Source: Roseomonas genomospecies 6 (GTDB taxonomy: Bacteria; Pseudomonadota; Alphaproteobacteria; Azospirillales; Azospirillaceae). From it: 44,327 bases of DNA. The position numbers were made by a program, and so were the translations under genes. This document shows positions 31,944 to 40,116 of this stretch, piece after piece (the stretch's first letter is position 1; each line of letters starts with the position of its first letter). Below the pieces are notes generated by a model, which saw only the letters and a program-made list of their open reading frames with translations, did no database searches and was not told the origin of the DNA. The stretch lies in the NCBI RefSeq assembly GCF_008365375.1, contig NZ_QOKW01000038.1:1-44327 (forward strand). Direction: 5' to 3'.

Positions 31944-32846
31944 ATGCCGCATCCGCTCGATGGACCGGACCGCGATTGGGCGGAGACCAACTGCTACACC
32001 GACCTGTGGATCGGCCTGCTGCGGGCGCTGGGGATGGAGCCGATGGCGGCCCTGGCCTTCACCGTCGCGCAGGATTTCGAAGGCGACCAGTTCACCTTCT
32101 TCAAGGTGCCGCCGGAAGACCTGCGCCGCCTCTACGGGCTGGAGGTGCAGGAACTCGCCCTCTACGACCGGGTGGAGACCCACGCGGCGGTGCAGGTGGC
32201 GCGCGGGCGCCCGGTCCTGGTGGAGGTGGACGGGTATCACCTGCCGGACACGCGCGGCACCTCCTACCGCGCGCAGCATGTCAAGACGACCATCGCGATC
32301 CTGGGCATGGACAGGGACGCGCGGCGCCTCGACTACATCCACAACGCCGGGCGCTTCACGCTGGAGGGGGAGGATTACGACGGGCTGTTCGCCCCCGCTC
32401 CCCTGTTTCCCTATGTGGAATTCGTGAAGCGCGGCGGCGCGGCGCTGGAGGGTGCGGCTCTGGAGGATGCCTCCCGCGACCGGCTGTCCCATCATCTGCG
32501 GCGGCGCCCGGCGGCGAACCCCATCGCCGCCTATCGCGCCGTTCTGCCGGAGCATCTGGAGATTCTGGCCACCCGGCCCATGGACTACTTCCACCTTTAC
32601 GCCTTCAACACGTTGCGGCAGGTGGGAGCCAATTTCGAACTGCTGGGGCGTTACCTGCGCTGGATCGGCGGGCCGCCCGACGCGGCGGAAGCCTCCGCCA
32701 TCCTGTCCGCCACCGCGAAGGCGTTCCAGTTCCAGTTGGCGCGCGGGGTGAACCGGCGGCGGTTCGGCGATCATGCGGACCTCTTGGACCGGATGGAAAG
32801 CGCCTACGACGCCGCGCTCGGCGCCCTGGCCCGCCGCTACGGGTGA
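31944..32846 (+). CDS. DUF1839 family protein, candidate BtrH-like aminoacyltransferase
   Basis: A 300-aa protein known only as DUF1839 and found beside aminoacyl-carrier-protein ligases. It opens with a conserved Cys at a helix start (ETNCYTDLWIGLLRALG, C17). Later come GRPVLVEVDGYHLPDT and AQHVKTTIAILGMD (H112). This Cys...VxVDxYxLP...HH-type order is like the butirosin acyltransferase BtrH, a papain-like enzyme that moves an aminoacyl chain from a carrier protein to an aminoglycoside. On this ground it may release the amino acid from the carrier to an acceptor. This is inference. ATG 31944 lies 10 nt after GGGGAGG; a GTG at 31911 is in frame but lacks support. Confidence 0.8.
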   Translation: MPHPLDGPDRDWAETNCYTDLWIGLLRALGMEPMAALAFTVAQDFEGDQFTFFKVPPEDLRRLYGLEVQELALYDRVETHAAVQVARGRPVLVEVDGYHLPDTRGTSYRAQHVKTTIAILGMDRDARRLDYIHNAGRFTLEGEDYDGLFAPAPLFPYVEFVKRGGAALEGAALEDASRDRLSHHLRRRPAANPIAAYRAVLPEHLEILATRPMDYFHLYAFNTLRQVGANFELLGRYLRWIGGPPDAAEASAILSATAKAFQFQLARGVNRRRFGDHADLLDRMESAYDAALGALARRYG

Positions 32847-32852
32847 CGGACG

Positions 32853-35294
32853 ATGGCGCGCCTCCACGCCGTGACCGGCCGCAGCGTGGTTCCCCTGTCC
32901 GCGGGGTGGGAACTGTGCGTGACCGAGCCGGGAGGGACACCCGGCGGGGACTGGCTGCCCGCCCCGGTGCCCGGAACCGCCGCCCAGGCCCTGCGCGAGG
33001 CGGGGCTCTACCGCCTCGGCGAGCCGCTTCCCCTGCACGACCGTGACGTCTGGTATCGTGTGCGGCTGACCGGCGAGGGGCCTCACACGCTGCGCTTCCA
33101 CGGGCTTGCCACCATCGCGGAGGTCTGGCTGGACGGGAAGCGCATCCTGTCCAGCACCAGCATGTTCGAGCGCCACGACGTTCCCGTTCAACTGCACGGG
33201 GTCCACGCTCTGCGCATCGTCTTCCGCGCCCTGAACCCGGTCCTGAAGGCGCAGAAGGGACGGGGCCGCTGGCCGGTGCGGCTGGCGGAGCCGGCAGGGC
33301 TGCGCGCGGTGCGGACAACGCTGCTGGGCCACATGCCCGGCTGGTGCCCGCCGGTGCCGGCGGTCGGCCCCTGGCGCCCGGTGGAACTGATCGCGGAGAC
33401 CGGGCCGCTGCGCGTCCGCTCGACGGACCTGCGCGCCACCTTGGAGGGGCGGGAGGGCCGGTTATCGTTGGCGCTGTCGGTGGCGTGGAGCGGCTCCGCC
33501 CATCCGCCGTCCTGGCTGGAGGTGGGGGAGGCGCGGACGCCGCTCCGCTGGGCCGGGCCGGGGGAACTGCGCGGCGAGATCCGCCTGCCGGAGATCGATC
33601 CCTGGTGGCCGCACAGCCACGGCCGACCGGCGCTCCACACCGTGCGCGCGGCGGTCGGCGACGAGCGCATCGACCTGGGCCGCACCGGCTTCCGCCGCAT
33701 CGAGCGGGAGCCCGGCGACGGCTTCGCCCTGCGCATCAATGGGGAGCGCGTCTTCTGCCGCGGCGCCTGCTGGAGCAGCCCCGACATCGTGGCCCTGCCG
33801 GGGGAGCGGGACGCCTGCGTTCCCTGGCTGGAACTGGCCCGGCAAGCCGGAATGACCATGCTGCGGGTGCCGGGCATCGCCGCCTATGAATCCGACGCCT
33901 TCTTCGACCTGTGCGACGAGATGGGGATTCTCGTCTGGCAGGACTTCATGTTCGCCAATTTCGACTATCCCACCGACGAGCCGTTCCTCGACGGGGTCCG
34001 GCGGGAGGCCGCGCAATTCCTCGACCGGGTGCAGGCGTCGCCGTCGCTCGCGGTGCTGTGCGGCGGCAGCGAGGCGGAGCAGCAGGCGGCCATGCTCGGC
34101 CTGCCGCGCGAGCGCTGGAGCCAGCCGCTGTTCGACAGCGTTCTGCAGGACGAGGCGGCGCGCCGGCGGCCCGACGTGCCCTATGTCGCCAATTCCCCGA
34201 CCGGCGGGCCGCTGCCCTTCATAGCCGATGCGGGCGTGAGCCATTACTACGGCGTCGGCGCCTATCTGCGCCCGCTGGAGGACGCGCGCCGGGCGGGGGT
34301 GCGCTTCGCCTCCGAATGCCTCGCCTTCGCCAATGCGCCGGAGGCGGGGGCGCTGCCCGGCGTGCCGGCGGTGCACGATCCGCGCTGGAAGGCGCGCGTG
34401 CCCCGCGACCCCGGCGCCTCGTGGGATTTCGAGGATGTGCGGGACCATTACTTGCGGACACTCTACGGTTGCGATCCGATGCTTCTGCGCTATGAGGCCC
34501 CGGACCGCTATTCCAGGTTGTCGCGCGCGGTGACGGGGGAGGTGATGGAGGCCGTCTTCGCGGAGTGGCGGCGGGTTGGCTCGTCCTGCGCGGGCGGGCT
34601 GGTCTGGATGTTCCAAGACCTGTGGCCGGGGGCGGGTTGGGGCGTCGTCGATTCCGCGGGCGCTCCGAAGGCGGCGTGGCACGCGCTGCGCCGCGCCTTC
34701 CGGCCCGTGCAGGTCCTGCTGACCGACGAGGGGGTGAACGGGCTGGCACTGCATCTTCTGAACGAGACGGCGGAGCCGGTGGAAACGGTCCTGACCCTGA
34801 CCGCCCTGCGCCGGGGCGAGGTGCCGGTGCTGCGGGTGGAGCGTGCCGTGACCCTGCCGCCGCGCAGCGCGCGGGCGGTTCCGGCGGCCTCTCTGACCGA
34901 CCGCTTTTTCGACCTGACCGGCGCCTACCGCTTCGGCCCGCCCGTCCATGACGCGGTCGTGGCGGCGCTGGCCGATCCGGTGGCCGGCGCGCCGCTCGCC
35001 GAAGCCTTCTACTTCCTCCAGGCCGGGCGGATGGAGCGCGCGGAACTGGGCCTGAACGTCCGAGCGGAGCGGACGGGGGAGGGCTGGGTCCTGGTCCTGT
35101 CCAGCCGGCGCCTCGCCCGCTCCGTCCACATCGAGGACGACGGGTTCCGGGCGGAGGACGAGTGGTTCCACTTGCCGCCGGGGGCGGAGCGCAGGGTCCG
35201 GCTGATCCCGCGCCACCCCTCCGCCGCCATCCCGAACGGCGAAGTCCATGCGCTGAACGGCCTGGACCCGGCGCGGTATCGGGGGACCGCATGA
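32853..35294 (+). CDS. Glycoside hydrolase family 2, beta-mannosidase-like
   Basis: An 813-aa protein with the GH2 layout: N-terminal jelly-roll sugar-binding domain (FHGLATIAEVWLDGKRIL), Ig-like domain, then TIM barrel from ~290 (FALRINGERVFCRGACW, GMTMLRVPGIAAYESDAFFD, GILVWQDFMFANFDYP). The acid/base Glu is E407 in LCGGSEAEQQ, where most relatives have GNNE. The likely nucleophile is E488 in RFASECLAF. No signal peptide is present, so the enzyme should be cytoplasmic. The two Glu residues suggest an active enzyme, perhaps trimming or transferring a sugar in a biosynthetic setting. It is 6 nt after the DUF1839 gene and overlaps the next gene by 4 nt. Confidence 0.85.
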   Translation: MARLHAVTGRSVVPLSAGWELCVTEPGGTPGGDWLPAPVPGTAAQALREAGLYRLGEPLPLHDRDVWYRVRLTGEGPHTLRFHGLATIAEVWLDGKRILSSTSMFERHDVPVQLHGVHALRIVFRALNPVLKAQKGRGRWPVRLAEPAGLRAVRTTLLGHMPGWCPPVPAVGPWRPVELIAETGPLRVRSTDLRATLEGREGRLSLALSVAWSGSAHPPSWLEVGEARTPLRWAGPGELRGEIRLPEIDPWWPHSHGRPALHTVRAAVGDERIDLGRTGFRRIEREPGDGFALRINGERVFCRGACWSSPDIVALPGERDACVPWLELARQAGMTMLRVPGIAAYESDAFFDLCDEMGILVWQDFMFANFDYPTDEPFLDGVRREAAQFLDRVQASPSLAVLCGGSEAEQQAAMLGLPRERWSQPLFDSVLQDEAARRRPDVPYVANSPTGGPLPFIADAGVSHYYGVGAYLRPLEDARRAGVRFASECLAFANAPEAGALPGVPAVHDPRWKARVPRDPGASWDFEDVRDHYLRTLYGCDPMLLRYEAPDRYSRLSRAVTGEVMEAVFAEWRRVGSSCAGGLVWMFQDLWPGAGWGVVDSAGAPKAAWHALRRAFRPVQVLLTDEGVNGLALHLLNETAEPVETVLTLTALRRGEVPVLRVERAVTLPPRSARAVPAASLTDRFFDLTGAYRFGPPVHDAVVAALADPVAGAPLAEAFYFLQAGRMERAELGLNVRAERTGEGWVLVLSSRRLARSVHIEDDGFRAEDEWFHLPPGAERRVRLIPRHPSAAIPNGEVHALNGLDPARYRGTA

Positions 35295-37072
35295 CACCCG
35301 TGTATTTCGAGGGCTGCTTCGGCTGGCTGCACCCCGCGGGGGGACGGCGCGGCGTGGTGCTCTGCGCGCCCTACGGCGGGGAGGCGCCGGCGACCCACCG
35401 GGCGTGGCGCGGCTTTGCCGAAGGCCTGGCGGCGGCGGGGCTGCCGGTGCTGCGCTACGACCACCCTGGGACCGGCGATTCCGCGGGCGGGGAGGAGGAG
35501 CCGGGCCGCCTGGACGCCTGGATCGGCGGCGTCCGCTCCGCCGTAGCCCATCTGCGCGCCGTCGCGGGGGTGGAGGAGGTGGCGCTCGCCGGGCTGCGGC
35601 TGGGCGGGCTGCTGGCCGCGGCGGCGGCGCGGGAGGCCGGGGCGGACGCGCTGGTCCTGCTGGCGCCCTTCCCCTCGGGCCGGGCCTTCGTGCAGGAGTT
35701 GCGGGCCATGGCACTGCTGGCTGAGCGCCCTCCGGAGGCCCCGCCCGCGGTGGGTCCGGAGGGCATCGACAGCGCCGGCTTCCGCCTGACGCCGGAGACG
35801 GCGGACGCCCTGCGGACGCTCGACCTCACCCGGCTGGCGGAGGGGCTGGCGGCGGCCCCGGCGCGGCGCGTGCTGATCCTCGACCGGCCGGAGGGGCGCG
35901 GCGCCGTCCTGGCGGAGCGGTTCCGCGCGCTGGGCGCGGCGGTGGAGGAGGCGCCCTTCCCCGACGCCGCGCGGCTGATGACCAGCGTCCAGCACGCGGG
36001 CATGGACTGCACGGCTTTCGGGCGGGCGGCGGCGTGGCTGGCGCGCGACGCCGCTCCGCCCCGTCCCGTCCGGCCTGCGGAAGGCCCGGCCCCCGTCCTG
36101 CACCTTCCCGGAGCGGTGGAGCGCCCGCTCCGCTTCGGTCCCGGCGAGGGGCTGTTCGGCATCCTGTGCGAGCCTGCCGCCACGCCCGCCTTGCGGCCCG
36201 CCGTGCTGCTGCTGAACAGCGGAGCCACCCCCCACACCGGCACCGGGCGCATGTCGGTGCGGCTGGCCCGGCGGCTGGCGGCGCGGGGGATCGCGTCGCT
36301 GCGCATGGACCTGGGCGGGCTGGGGGACAGCGCGTCGAAGCCGGGCCGCCGCGACGGGCTGATCTATTGCCGGGACATGGTGGAGGACACGCGCGCCGGG
36401 CTGGATGTCCTCGCAGCAGCGGGGCACGGCGGCGCGGTGGTCGTCGGGCTGTGCGCCGGGGCGGCGGTGGCGCTCCATGCCGCGCTGGCCGACCCGCGGG
36501 TGGTGGGGCTGGCGCTGGTCAATCCGGGCCGCTTCGTCCTGGGCGACGGCGTGACTCAGGAGGAGGCCATCGGCACCGCGGTGAAGCCCGCCGCCGCCTA
36601 TCTTACCCGGCTGACCGAGCGGGCGGCCTGGAAAGCCATCCTGCGCCAGGACCGCAAGGCGGCGCGGGTCGCCCGCGTCCTGTCGGACCGGGCGCTTCGC
36701 CGCCTGCGCATCGGGGCGGGGCGGCTCCGCGCCGGGCTGACGGGGCGTGGCTACGCCCCGGACGACGTGCTGCACGGGTTCCGGGCCCTGTCGGACCGCG
36801 GCGTCCGCACGCTGATGGTGCACAGCGAGGGCGACGTGACCCTGGGCGAATTGGAGACCCAGGCCGGGGCCGGCGGTTGCCGGTTGCGCCGGATGCCCGG
36901 GCTGCGGCTGGAACGCCTTCCCGGCGCCGACCACAGCCTGATGGAGCGCGCCGCGCGGGAGCGCTTCGCCGCGCTTCTCAATGAACTTCTGGACAGCCTC
37001 GATGCGCGCGGAGCGGACACCGCGCCGGACGGTTCGCGCGCCGCCCCCGTTTCCCGCCAGTCGGTGACCTGA
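35291..37072 (+). CDS. Tandem alpha/beta-hydrolase protein with Arg and Cys in the two nucleophile elbows
   Basis: A 593-aa protein with two alpha/beta-hydrolase domains (about 1-265 and 275-560), both like the hydrolases found in exosortase/exopolysaccharide loci (PVLRYDHPGTGDS, and LRMDLGGLGDSAS). In domain 1 the elbow reads AGLRLGG, with Arg103 at the nucleophile position, so it is probably inactive. In domain 2 it reads VVGLCAGAAV, with Cys388 as nucleophile; the Asp in HSEGDVTLGE and His in GADHSLME complete a triad. A Cys elbow is common in acyltransfer (PHA synthase-like, thioesterase/cyclase variants). The start overlaps the GH2 stop. It is the last gene of the carrier-protein operon. 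Confidence 0.85.
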   Translation: MTPVYFEGCFGWLHPAGGRRGVVLCAPYGGEAPATHRAWRGFAEGLAAAGLPVLRYDHPGTGDSAGGEEEPGRLDAWIGGVRSAVAHLRAVAGVEEVALAGLRLGGLLAAAAAREAGADALVLLAPFPSGRAFVQELRAMALLAERPPEAPPAVGPEGIDSAGFRLTPETADALRTLDLTRLAEGLAAAPARRVLILDRPEGRGAVLAERFRALGAAVEEAPFPDAARLMTSVQHAGMDCTAFGRAAAWLARDAAPPRPVRPAEGPAPVLHLPGAVERPLRFGPGEGLFGILCEPAATPALRPAVLLLNSGATPHTGTGRMSVRLARRLAARGIASLRMDLGGLGDSASKPGRRDGLIYCRDMVEDTRAGLDVLAAAGHGGAVVVGLCAGAAVALHAALADPRVVGLALVNPGRFVLGDGVTQEEAIGTAVKPAAAYLTRLTERAAWKAILRQDRKAARVARVLSDRALRRLRIGAGRLRAGLTGRGYAPDDVLHGFRALSDRGVRTLMVHSEGDVTLGELETQAGAGGCRLRRMPGLRLERLPGADHSLMERAARERFAALLNELLDSLDARGADTAPDGSRAAPVSRQSVT

Positions 37073-37148
37073 CGCGGGATTCTTGCCTCCGCACCGCATC
37101 CTGGGCTATGCAATGGGACGAGTTACGCTACCGAAAAGGGCATGGCCG

Positions 37149-37718
37149 ATGGCCGGATTTCAAGGGTCCCTGCCGCTGCTGGGCGGGTTGTCGATGCGCC
37201 ATCCCCGGCCTTCGGACGACGACTTTCTGCTGGGTCTGTTCATGGACGCCCGGCCCTGGCTGGCCCAGGCCCATCACGACCGCGATTTCATCCGCTCCCT
37301 GTACGAGCAGCAGTACAGCGCCACGCGCACCGGGCAGGAAATCCGCTATCCGCAGCATCTGGATTTCGTCGTGGAGAAGACCGGACAGGCGGTCGGCCGG
37401 ATCGTCATGGATCTGGGCCGCTGGGACTGGCGCGTGGCGGAGGTGGAGATCCACAAGCTGGCCCGCGGCAAGGGCATCGGCACCGACCTGCTGCGCAGCC
37501 TTCAGGGAACGGCGGCGCAACTCCGCCTGCCCATGACCCTGTCGGTGAACGAGACGCAGACGCGCGTCCACTGGTTCTATCACCGGCTGGGATTCGACCT
37601 GCTGGTGCATACCCCGCCGTCGCTGGAACTGATCTGGTTGCCGCCCGGCCATCCGGGCATCCAACACCTGCCGCCGCAGGTCTTTCCGGCCCAGATGCAG
37701 CGGGGCGGCACGGCCTGA
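37149..37718 (+). CDS. GNAT family N-acetyltransferase
   Basis: A protein of about 189 aa. The acetyl-CoA loop is in HKLARGKGIGTDLLRSLQ (R/QxxGxG/A type), followed by LSVNETQTRVHWFYHRLGF, the usual last strand-helix pair. The N-terminal SMRHPRPSDDDFLLGLFM is typical of GNATs linked with tail-collar genes. The ATG at 37149 lies 8 nt after AAAAGGG; an upstream in-frame ATG (37113) and a downstream one (37194) are possible. It is convergent with the DUF6916 gene and probably belongs to the tail-collar locus, not to the carrier-protein operon, although only 76 nt separate it from the latter. Confidence 0.88.
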   Translation: MAGFQGSLPLLGGLSMRHPRPSDDDFLLGLFMDARPWLAQAHHDRDFIRSLYEQQYSATRTGQEIRYPQHLDFVVEKTGQAVGRIVMDLGRWDWRVAEVEIHKLARGKGIGTDLLRSLQGTAAQLRLPMTLSVNETQTRVHWFYHRLGFDLLVHTPPSLELIWLPPGHPGIQHLPPQVFPAQMQRGGTA

Positions 37719-37754
37719 GCGCCGGGCGCGCCCTGAAGAGCGGGCGCTGGAATC

Positions 37755-37787
37755 AAAAACGCCGTTCCCGCAATTGTGGGAACGGCG
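37755..37787 (-). terminator. Rho-independent terminator of the DUF6916 side
   Basis: A 10-bp stem CGCCGTTCCC / GGGAACGGCG with a small loop is followed on the minus strand by a run of T (AAAAA on the plus strand). It lies 30 nt beyond the DUF6916 stop and also after the convergent GNAT gene. Confidence 0.85.
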
Positions 37788-37817
37788 GTGCGAAAAGGCG
37801 CGGTTGCGCGAATCCGG

Positions 37818-38138
37818 TCAGTTCATGACGACTTCGAAGCAGGCCCGCGCCGGGTCGCGCGGAATCGACCGGACGACGTAGAACGGCCCCATCGGCCCCT
37901 CGGTCGGGTGGTCGATCAGGTAATTGCCGTTCCACAGCTCGCTGTTTCCCGGTGTTTCGAACTTCAGGGTGAAGGACGTCCGCTTCGCCCAGCGGGGGGT
38001 GAACTCCGGCCGTTCGGTGACCACGGTCAGTTCGACCTCGACGATCGTGGACCGGTCCTCCGGCGCCAGGAATCGGAAGGTCTGGCCGACGTGGGGAGTG
38101 AACCGTTCGGCGGACAGCGTGCTGTAATCGGCGGTCAT
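37818..38138 (-). CDS. DUF6916 family protein
   Basis: A 106-aa soluble all-beta protein (YSTLSAERFTPHVGQTFRFL, VEVELTVVTERPEF, TSFTLKFETPG, then GPFYVVRSIPRD). It has no signal peptide. It belongs to the small DUF6916 family, which occurs with tail-collar proteins. No function is known to me. It is last in the minus-strand set after the two collar genes, separated from the first by a hairpin. An upstream in-frame start (38216) would add an unlikely Arg/Pro-rich leader. Confidence 0.82.
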   Translation of the reverse strand: MTADYSTLSAERFTPHVGQTFRFLAPEDRSTIVEVELTVVTERPEFTPRWAKRTSFTLKFETPGNSELWNGNYLIDHPTEGPMGPFYVVRSIPRDPARACFEVVMN

Positions 38139-38180
38139 GACGGGATTCCGGTGGCAGGGCGGCGTTTCGCGGATCGGGGA

Positions 38181-38212
38181 CGCCCCGGCCCGCAGGATGC
38201 GGAGCCGGGGCG
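38181..38212 (-). terminator. Stable hairpin between collar gene and DUF6916 gene
   Basis: A long stem, CGCCCCGGC plus CCGCA on one arm and TGCGG plus GCCGGGGCG on the other, has a single bulged A and a 3-nt loop. It sits 12 nt after the stop of the collar gene at 38224. No T-run follows, so it may be a partial terminator or an mRNA 3' end protector. Confidence 0.55.
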
Positions 38213-38223
38213 CCATCCTATCG

Positions 38224-38895
38224 TCAGTCGCGGGTCGGGAAAATACCCATGGTGACGATGTACATGGTGACCGCCAGATACGGCTGCATGTTCGTGAACG
38301 AAGCCGGCGTCGCCTGACCGCCGCCCGGCGACACGGCCACCGTGCCGCCGCCGCCGGTCACCGTGACGGTGCCGGTGGCGGTGCCGACCAGATTCGCACC
38401 GCTGCCGGCGGTGGTGGTGTAGGGGCCTTCGGTCTGCCAATCGGTGAAGGTGGCGGCGTCGCTGACCTTGATGCCGCCGAGATAGGTGGTGCCGCCCGTC
38501 GGCGTCGGCAGATTGCCCTGCGCCGTCGAAATCGGGATCGTCACGTTGGCGTTGATGGTGGAGGTGGAAGACCCGCCGCCCGGCGTGAAGGTGGCGGCGT
38601 GGTTGTGCAGCGGCAGGTTGGTCAGGTTCAGCGTGCTGGTCGCCGCACCGCCGCTGGAGGCGACGGCCACGTTCACGTTGTTCAGATACGGGCTGACGCC
38701 GGAACCGACGAGGACGCGGCCGCGCAGGTCCGGCACCTTGAAGTTCGGGTTGCCGTTGCCGCCGTACAGGGTGCCGATGATCGCGAACAACGCCTGGTTC
38801 TGCTGCATGGGCAGATCCTGACCCCAGCACTGGACGGTGCCCTGCGGGGCGAAGGCGCCGGCGAACGGGAAAATCAGGCCGAGATAAGCTTCCAT
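38224..38895 (-). CDS. Phage tail-collar domain protein (MdpB-like), paralog 1
   Basis: A 223-aa protein. Residues ~5-65 form the tail-collar domain (LIFPFAGAFAPQGTVQCWGQ, then LPMQQNQALFAIIGTLYGG and FKVPDLRGRVLVG). A Gly/Thr/Ser-rich low-complexity middle follows, with NLPLHNHAATF (the conserved LPxHxH), and the end MQPYLAVTMYIVTMGIFPTRD matches the family C-terminus. No signal peptide is present. Proteins of this type are annotated as microcystin-dependent protein or phage tail protein but occur outside prophages. A GGAGG site precedes ATG 38895. Its middle is identical in DNA to paralog 2 over 303 bp. Confidence 0.92.
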   Translation of the reverse strand: MEAYLGLIFPFAGAFAPQGTVQCWGQDLPMQQNQALFAIIGTLYGGNGNPNFKVPDLRGRVLVGSGVSPYLNNVNVAVASSGGAATSTLNLTNLPLHNHAATFTPGGGSSTSTINANVTIPISTAQGNLPTPTGGTTYLGGIKVSDAATFTDWQTEGPYTTTAGSGANLVGTATGTVTVTGGGGTVAVSPGGGQATPASFTNMQPYLAVTMYIVTMGIFPTRD

Positions 38896-39359
38896 GACGA
38901 AACCTCCAATGTGTTTAAGGCTGATTGAGGCGATGATGCTGCGCCGCTTCGGAACGGGGCATGGGCCGAGGACCGGATGCGGTGGAAAATATATCGAAAT
39001 ATTCCCCAAAAGAGAAGTCTTTGACAACGTATAGAAGATAATCACGCTCTTTTACATTTCTTACTCGCTTAAAAAGTGCACTGATACGCCGCCACGAGGA
39101 TGACGGAGAAGACTCTGTCCCGACCGTCTGCCACCTCTCTCATCGTCACTCCCGCGAAGGCGGGGGGCCAGAAAGCTCCGCAGACAAATGCCTGAACGGT
39201 CTGAATTCCCGCCTCGAACGCTGGCAAAGCCAGCGCCGAAAGCTTCCGTGGAAATGACGAGTAAAGGAGGCGGCGGGGGGCAATGGTCCGAACGGCGAAA
39301 CCCAGCGCCCATGGTTGTCGCTGGAATGCCGGTGAACACGTTGCCCTCCCAACCCATCG
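38896..39359. other. 464-bp intergenic region between the two collar genes
   Basis: No gene is supported here. The left part carries the leader and conserved element of paralog 1 (38984-39012). The right part includes an imperfect CCCGCGAAGGCGGG palindrome near 39150, typical of dispersed alphaproteobacterial intergenic repeats, and GC-neutral filler. Confidence 0.6.
38984..39012 (-). promoter_or_regulatory. Conserved upstream element of collar paralog 1
   Basis: An AT-rich 29-bp element (plus strand GGAAAATATATC...ATTCCCCAAAAG) begins 89 nt upstream of the start codon. It matches the element at 40117-40145, which lies at the same distance from paralog 2. Probably a promoter core or activator site shared by the two genes. 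Confidence 0.6.
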
Positions 39360-40028
39360 TCAGTCGCGGGTCGGGTAGTAACCCAAGGTGACGATGTACA
39401 TGGTGACCGCCAGATACGGCTGCATGTTCGTGAACGGGGCCGGCATCGCCTGACCGCCACCCGGCGACACGGCCACCGTGCCGCCGCCGCCGGTCACCGT
39501 GACGGTGCCGGTGGCGGTGCCGACCAGATTCGCACCGCTGCCGGCGGTGGTGGTGTAGGGGCCTTCGGTCTGCCAATCGGTGAAGGTGGCGGCGTCGCTG
39601 ACCTTGATGCCGCCGAGATAGGTGGTGCCGCCCGTCGGCGTCGGCAGATTGCCCTGCGCCGTCGAAATCGGGATCGTCACGTTGGCGTTGATGGTGGAGG
39701 TGGAAGACCCGCCGCCCGGCGTGAAGGTGGCGGCGTGGTTGTGCAGCGGCAGGTTGGTCAGGCTCAGCGTCGTGTTCGCCGTTCCGCCGAAGTTGCCGGG
39801 ATTCAGGGTCGTGTTCAGATACGGGCTCGGGCCGGCACCGACGAGAACGCGACCACGCAGATCCGGCACGTTGAAGACGGTTTTGGCATCACCGCCATAC
39901 AGGTTGTAGATCAAGGAAAACAGCGCTTGGTTCTGCTGAATGGTCAGTTGCTGGCCCAGACATTGGACGGTGCCCTGCGGTGCGAAGGTGCCGGCGAATG
40001 GGAAGATCAGACCGATATAGGCTTCCAT
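39360..40028 (-). CDS. Phage tail-collar domain protein (MdpB-like), paralog 2
   Basis: A 222-aa protein with the same plan as paralog 1: collar domain (LIFPFAGTFAPQGTVQCLGQ, LTIQQNQALFSLIYNLYGG, FNVPDLRGRVLVG), a low-complexity Gly/Thr region and the C-terminus MQPYLAVTMYIVTLGYYPTRD. The collar half differs clearly from paralog 1, whereas the C-terminal half is almost identical, which points to gene conversion. A GGAGA site precedes ATG 40028. The gene is divergent from the DUF4347 repeat protein across a 490-bp regulatory region. Confidence 0.92.
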   Translation of the reverse strand: MEAYIGLIFPFAGTFAPQGTVQCLGQQLTIQQNQALFSLIYNLYGGDAKTVFNVPDLRGRVLVGAGPSPYLNTTLNPGNFGGTANTTLSLTNLPLHNHAATFTPGGGSSTSTINANVTIPISTAQGNLPTPTGGTTYLGGIKVSDAATFTDWQTEGPYTTTAGSGANLVGTATGTVTVTGGGGTVAVSPGGGQAMPAPFTNMQPYLAVTMYIVTLGYYPTRD

Positions 40029-40116
40029 GGAGAATTCTCCGACCCGGTTGGTGCCAATTAATGCATGCGGCGATGAGCGCCCACCGGCGGAGCGGAGGCT
40101 GCCGCGCTGGGCTGGT

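Noticed and set aside
37149..40028. Tail-collar genes as a sign of a prophage
   Set aside because: No integrase, capsid, terminase, tape measure or lysis genes are in the window. Collar proteins of this MdpB type are common outside phages.
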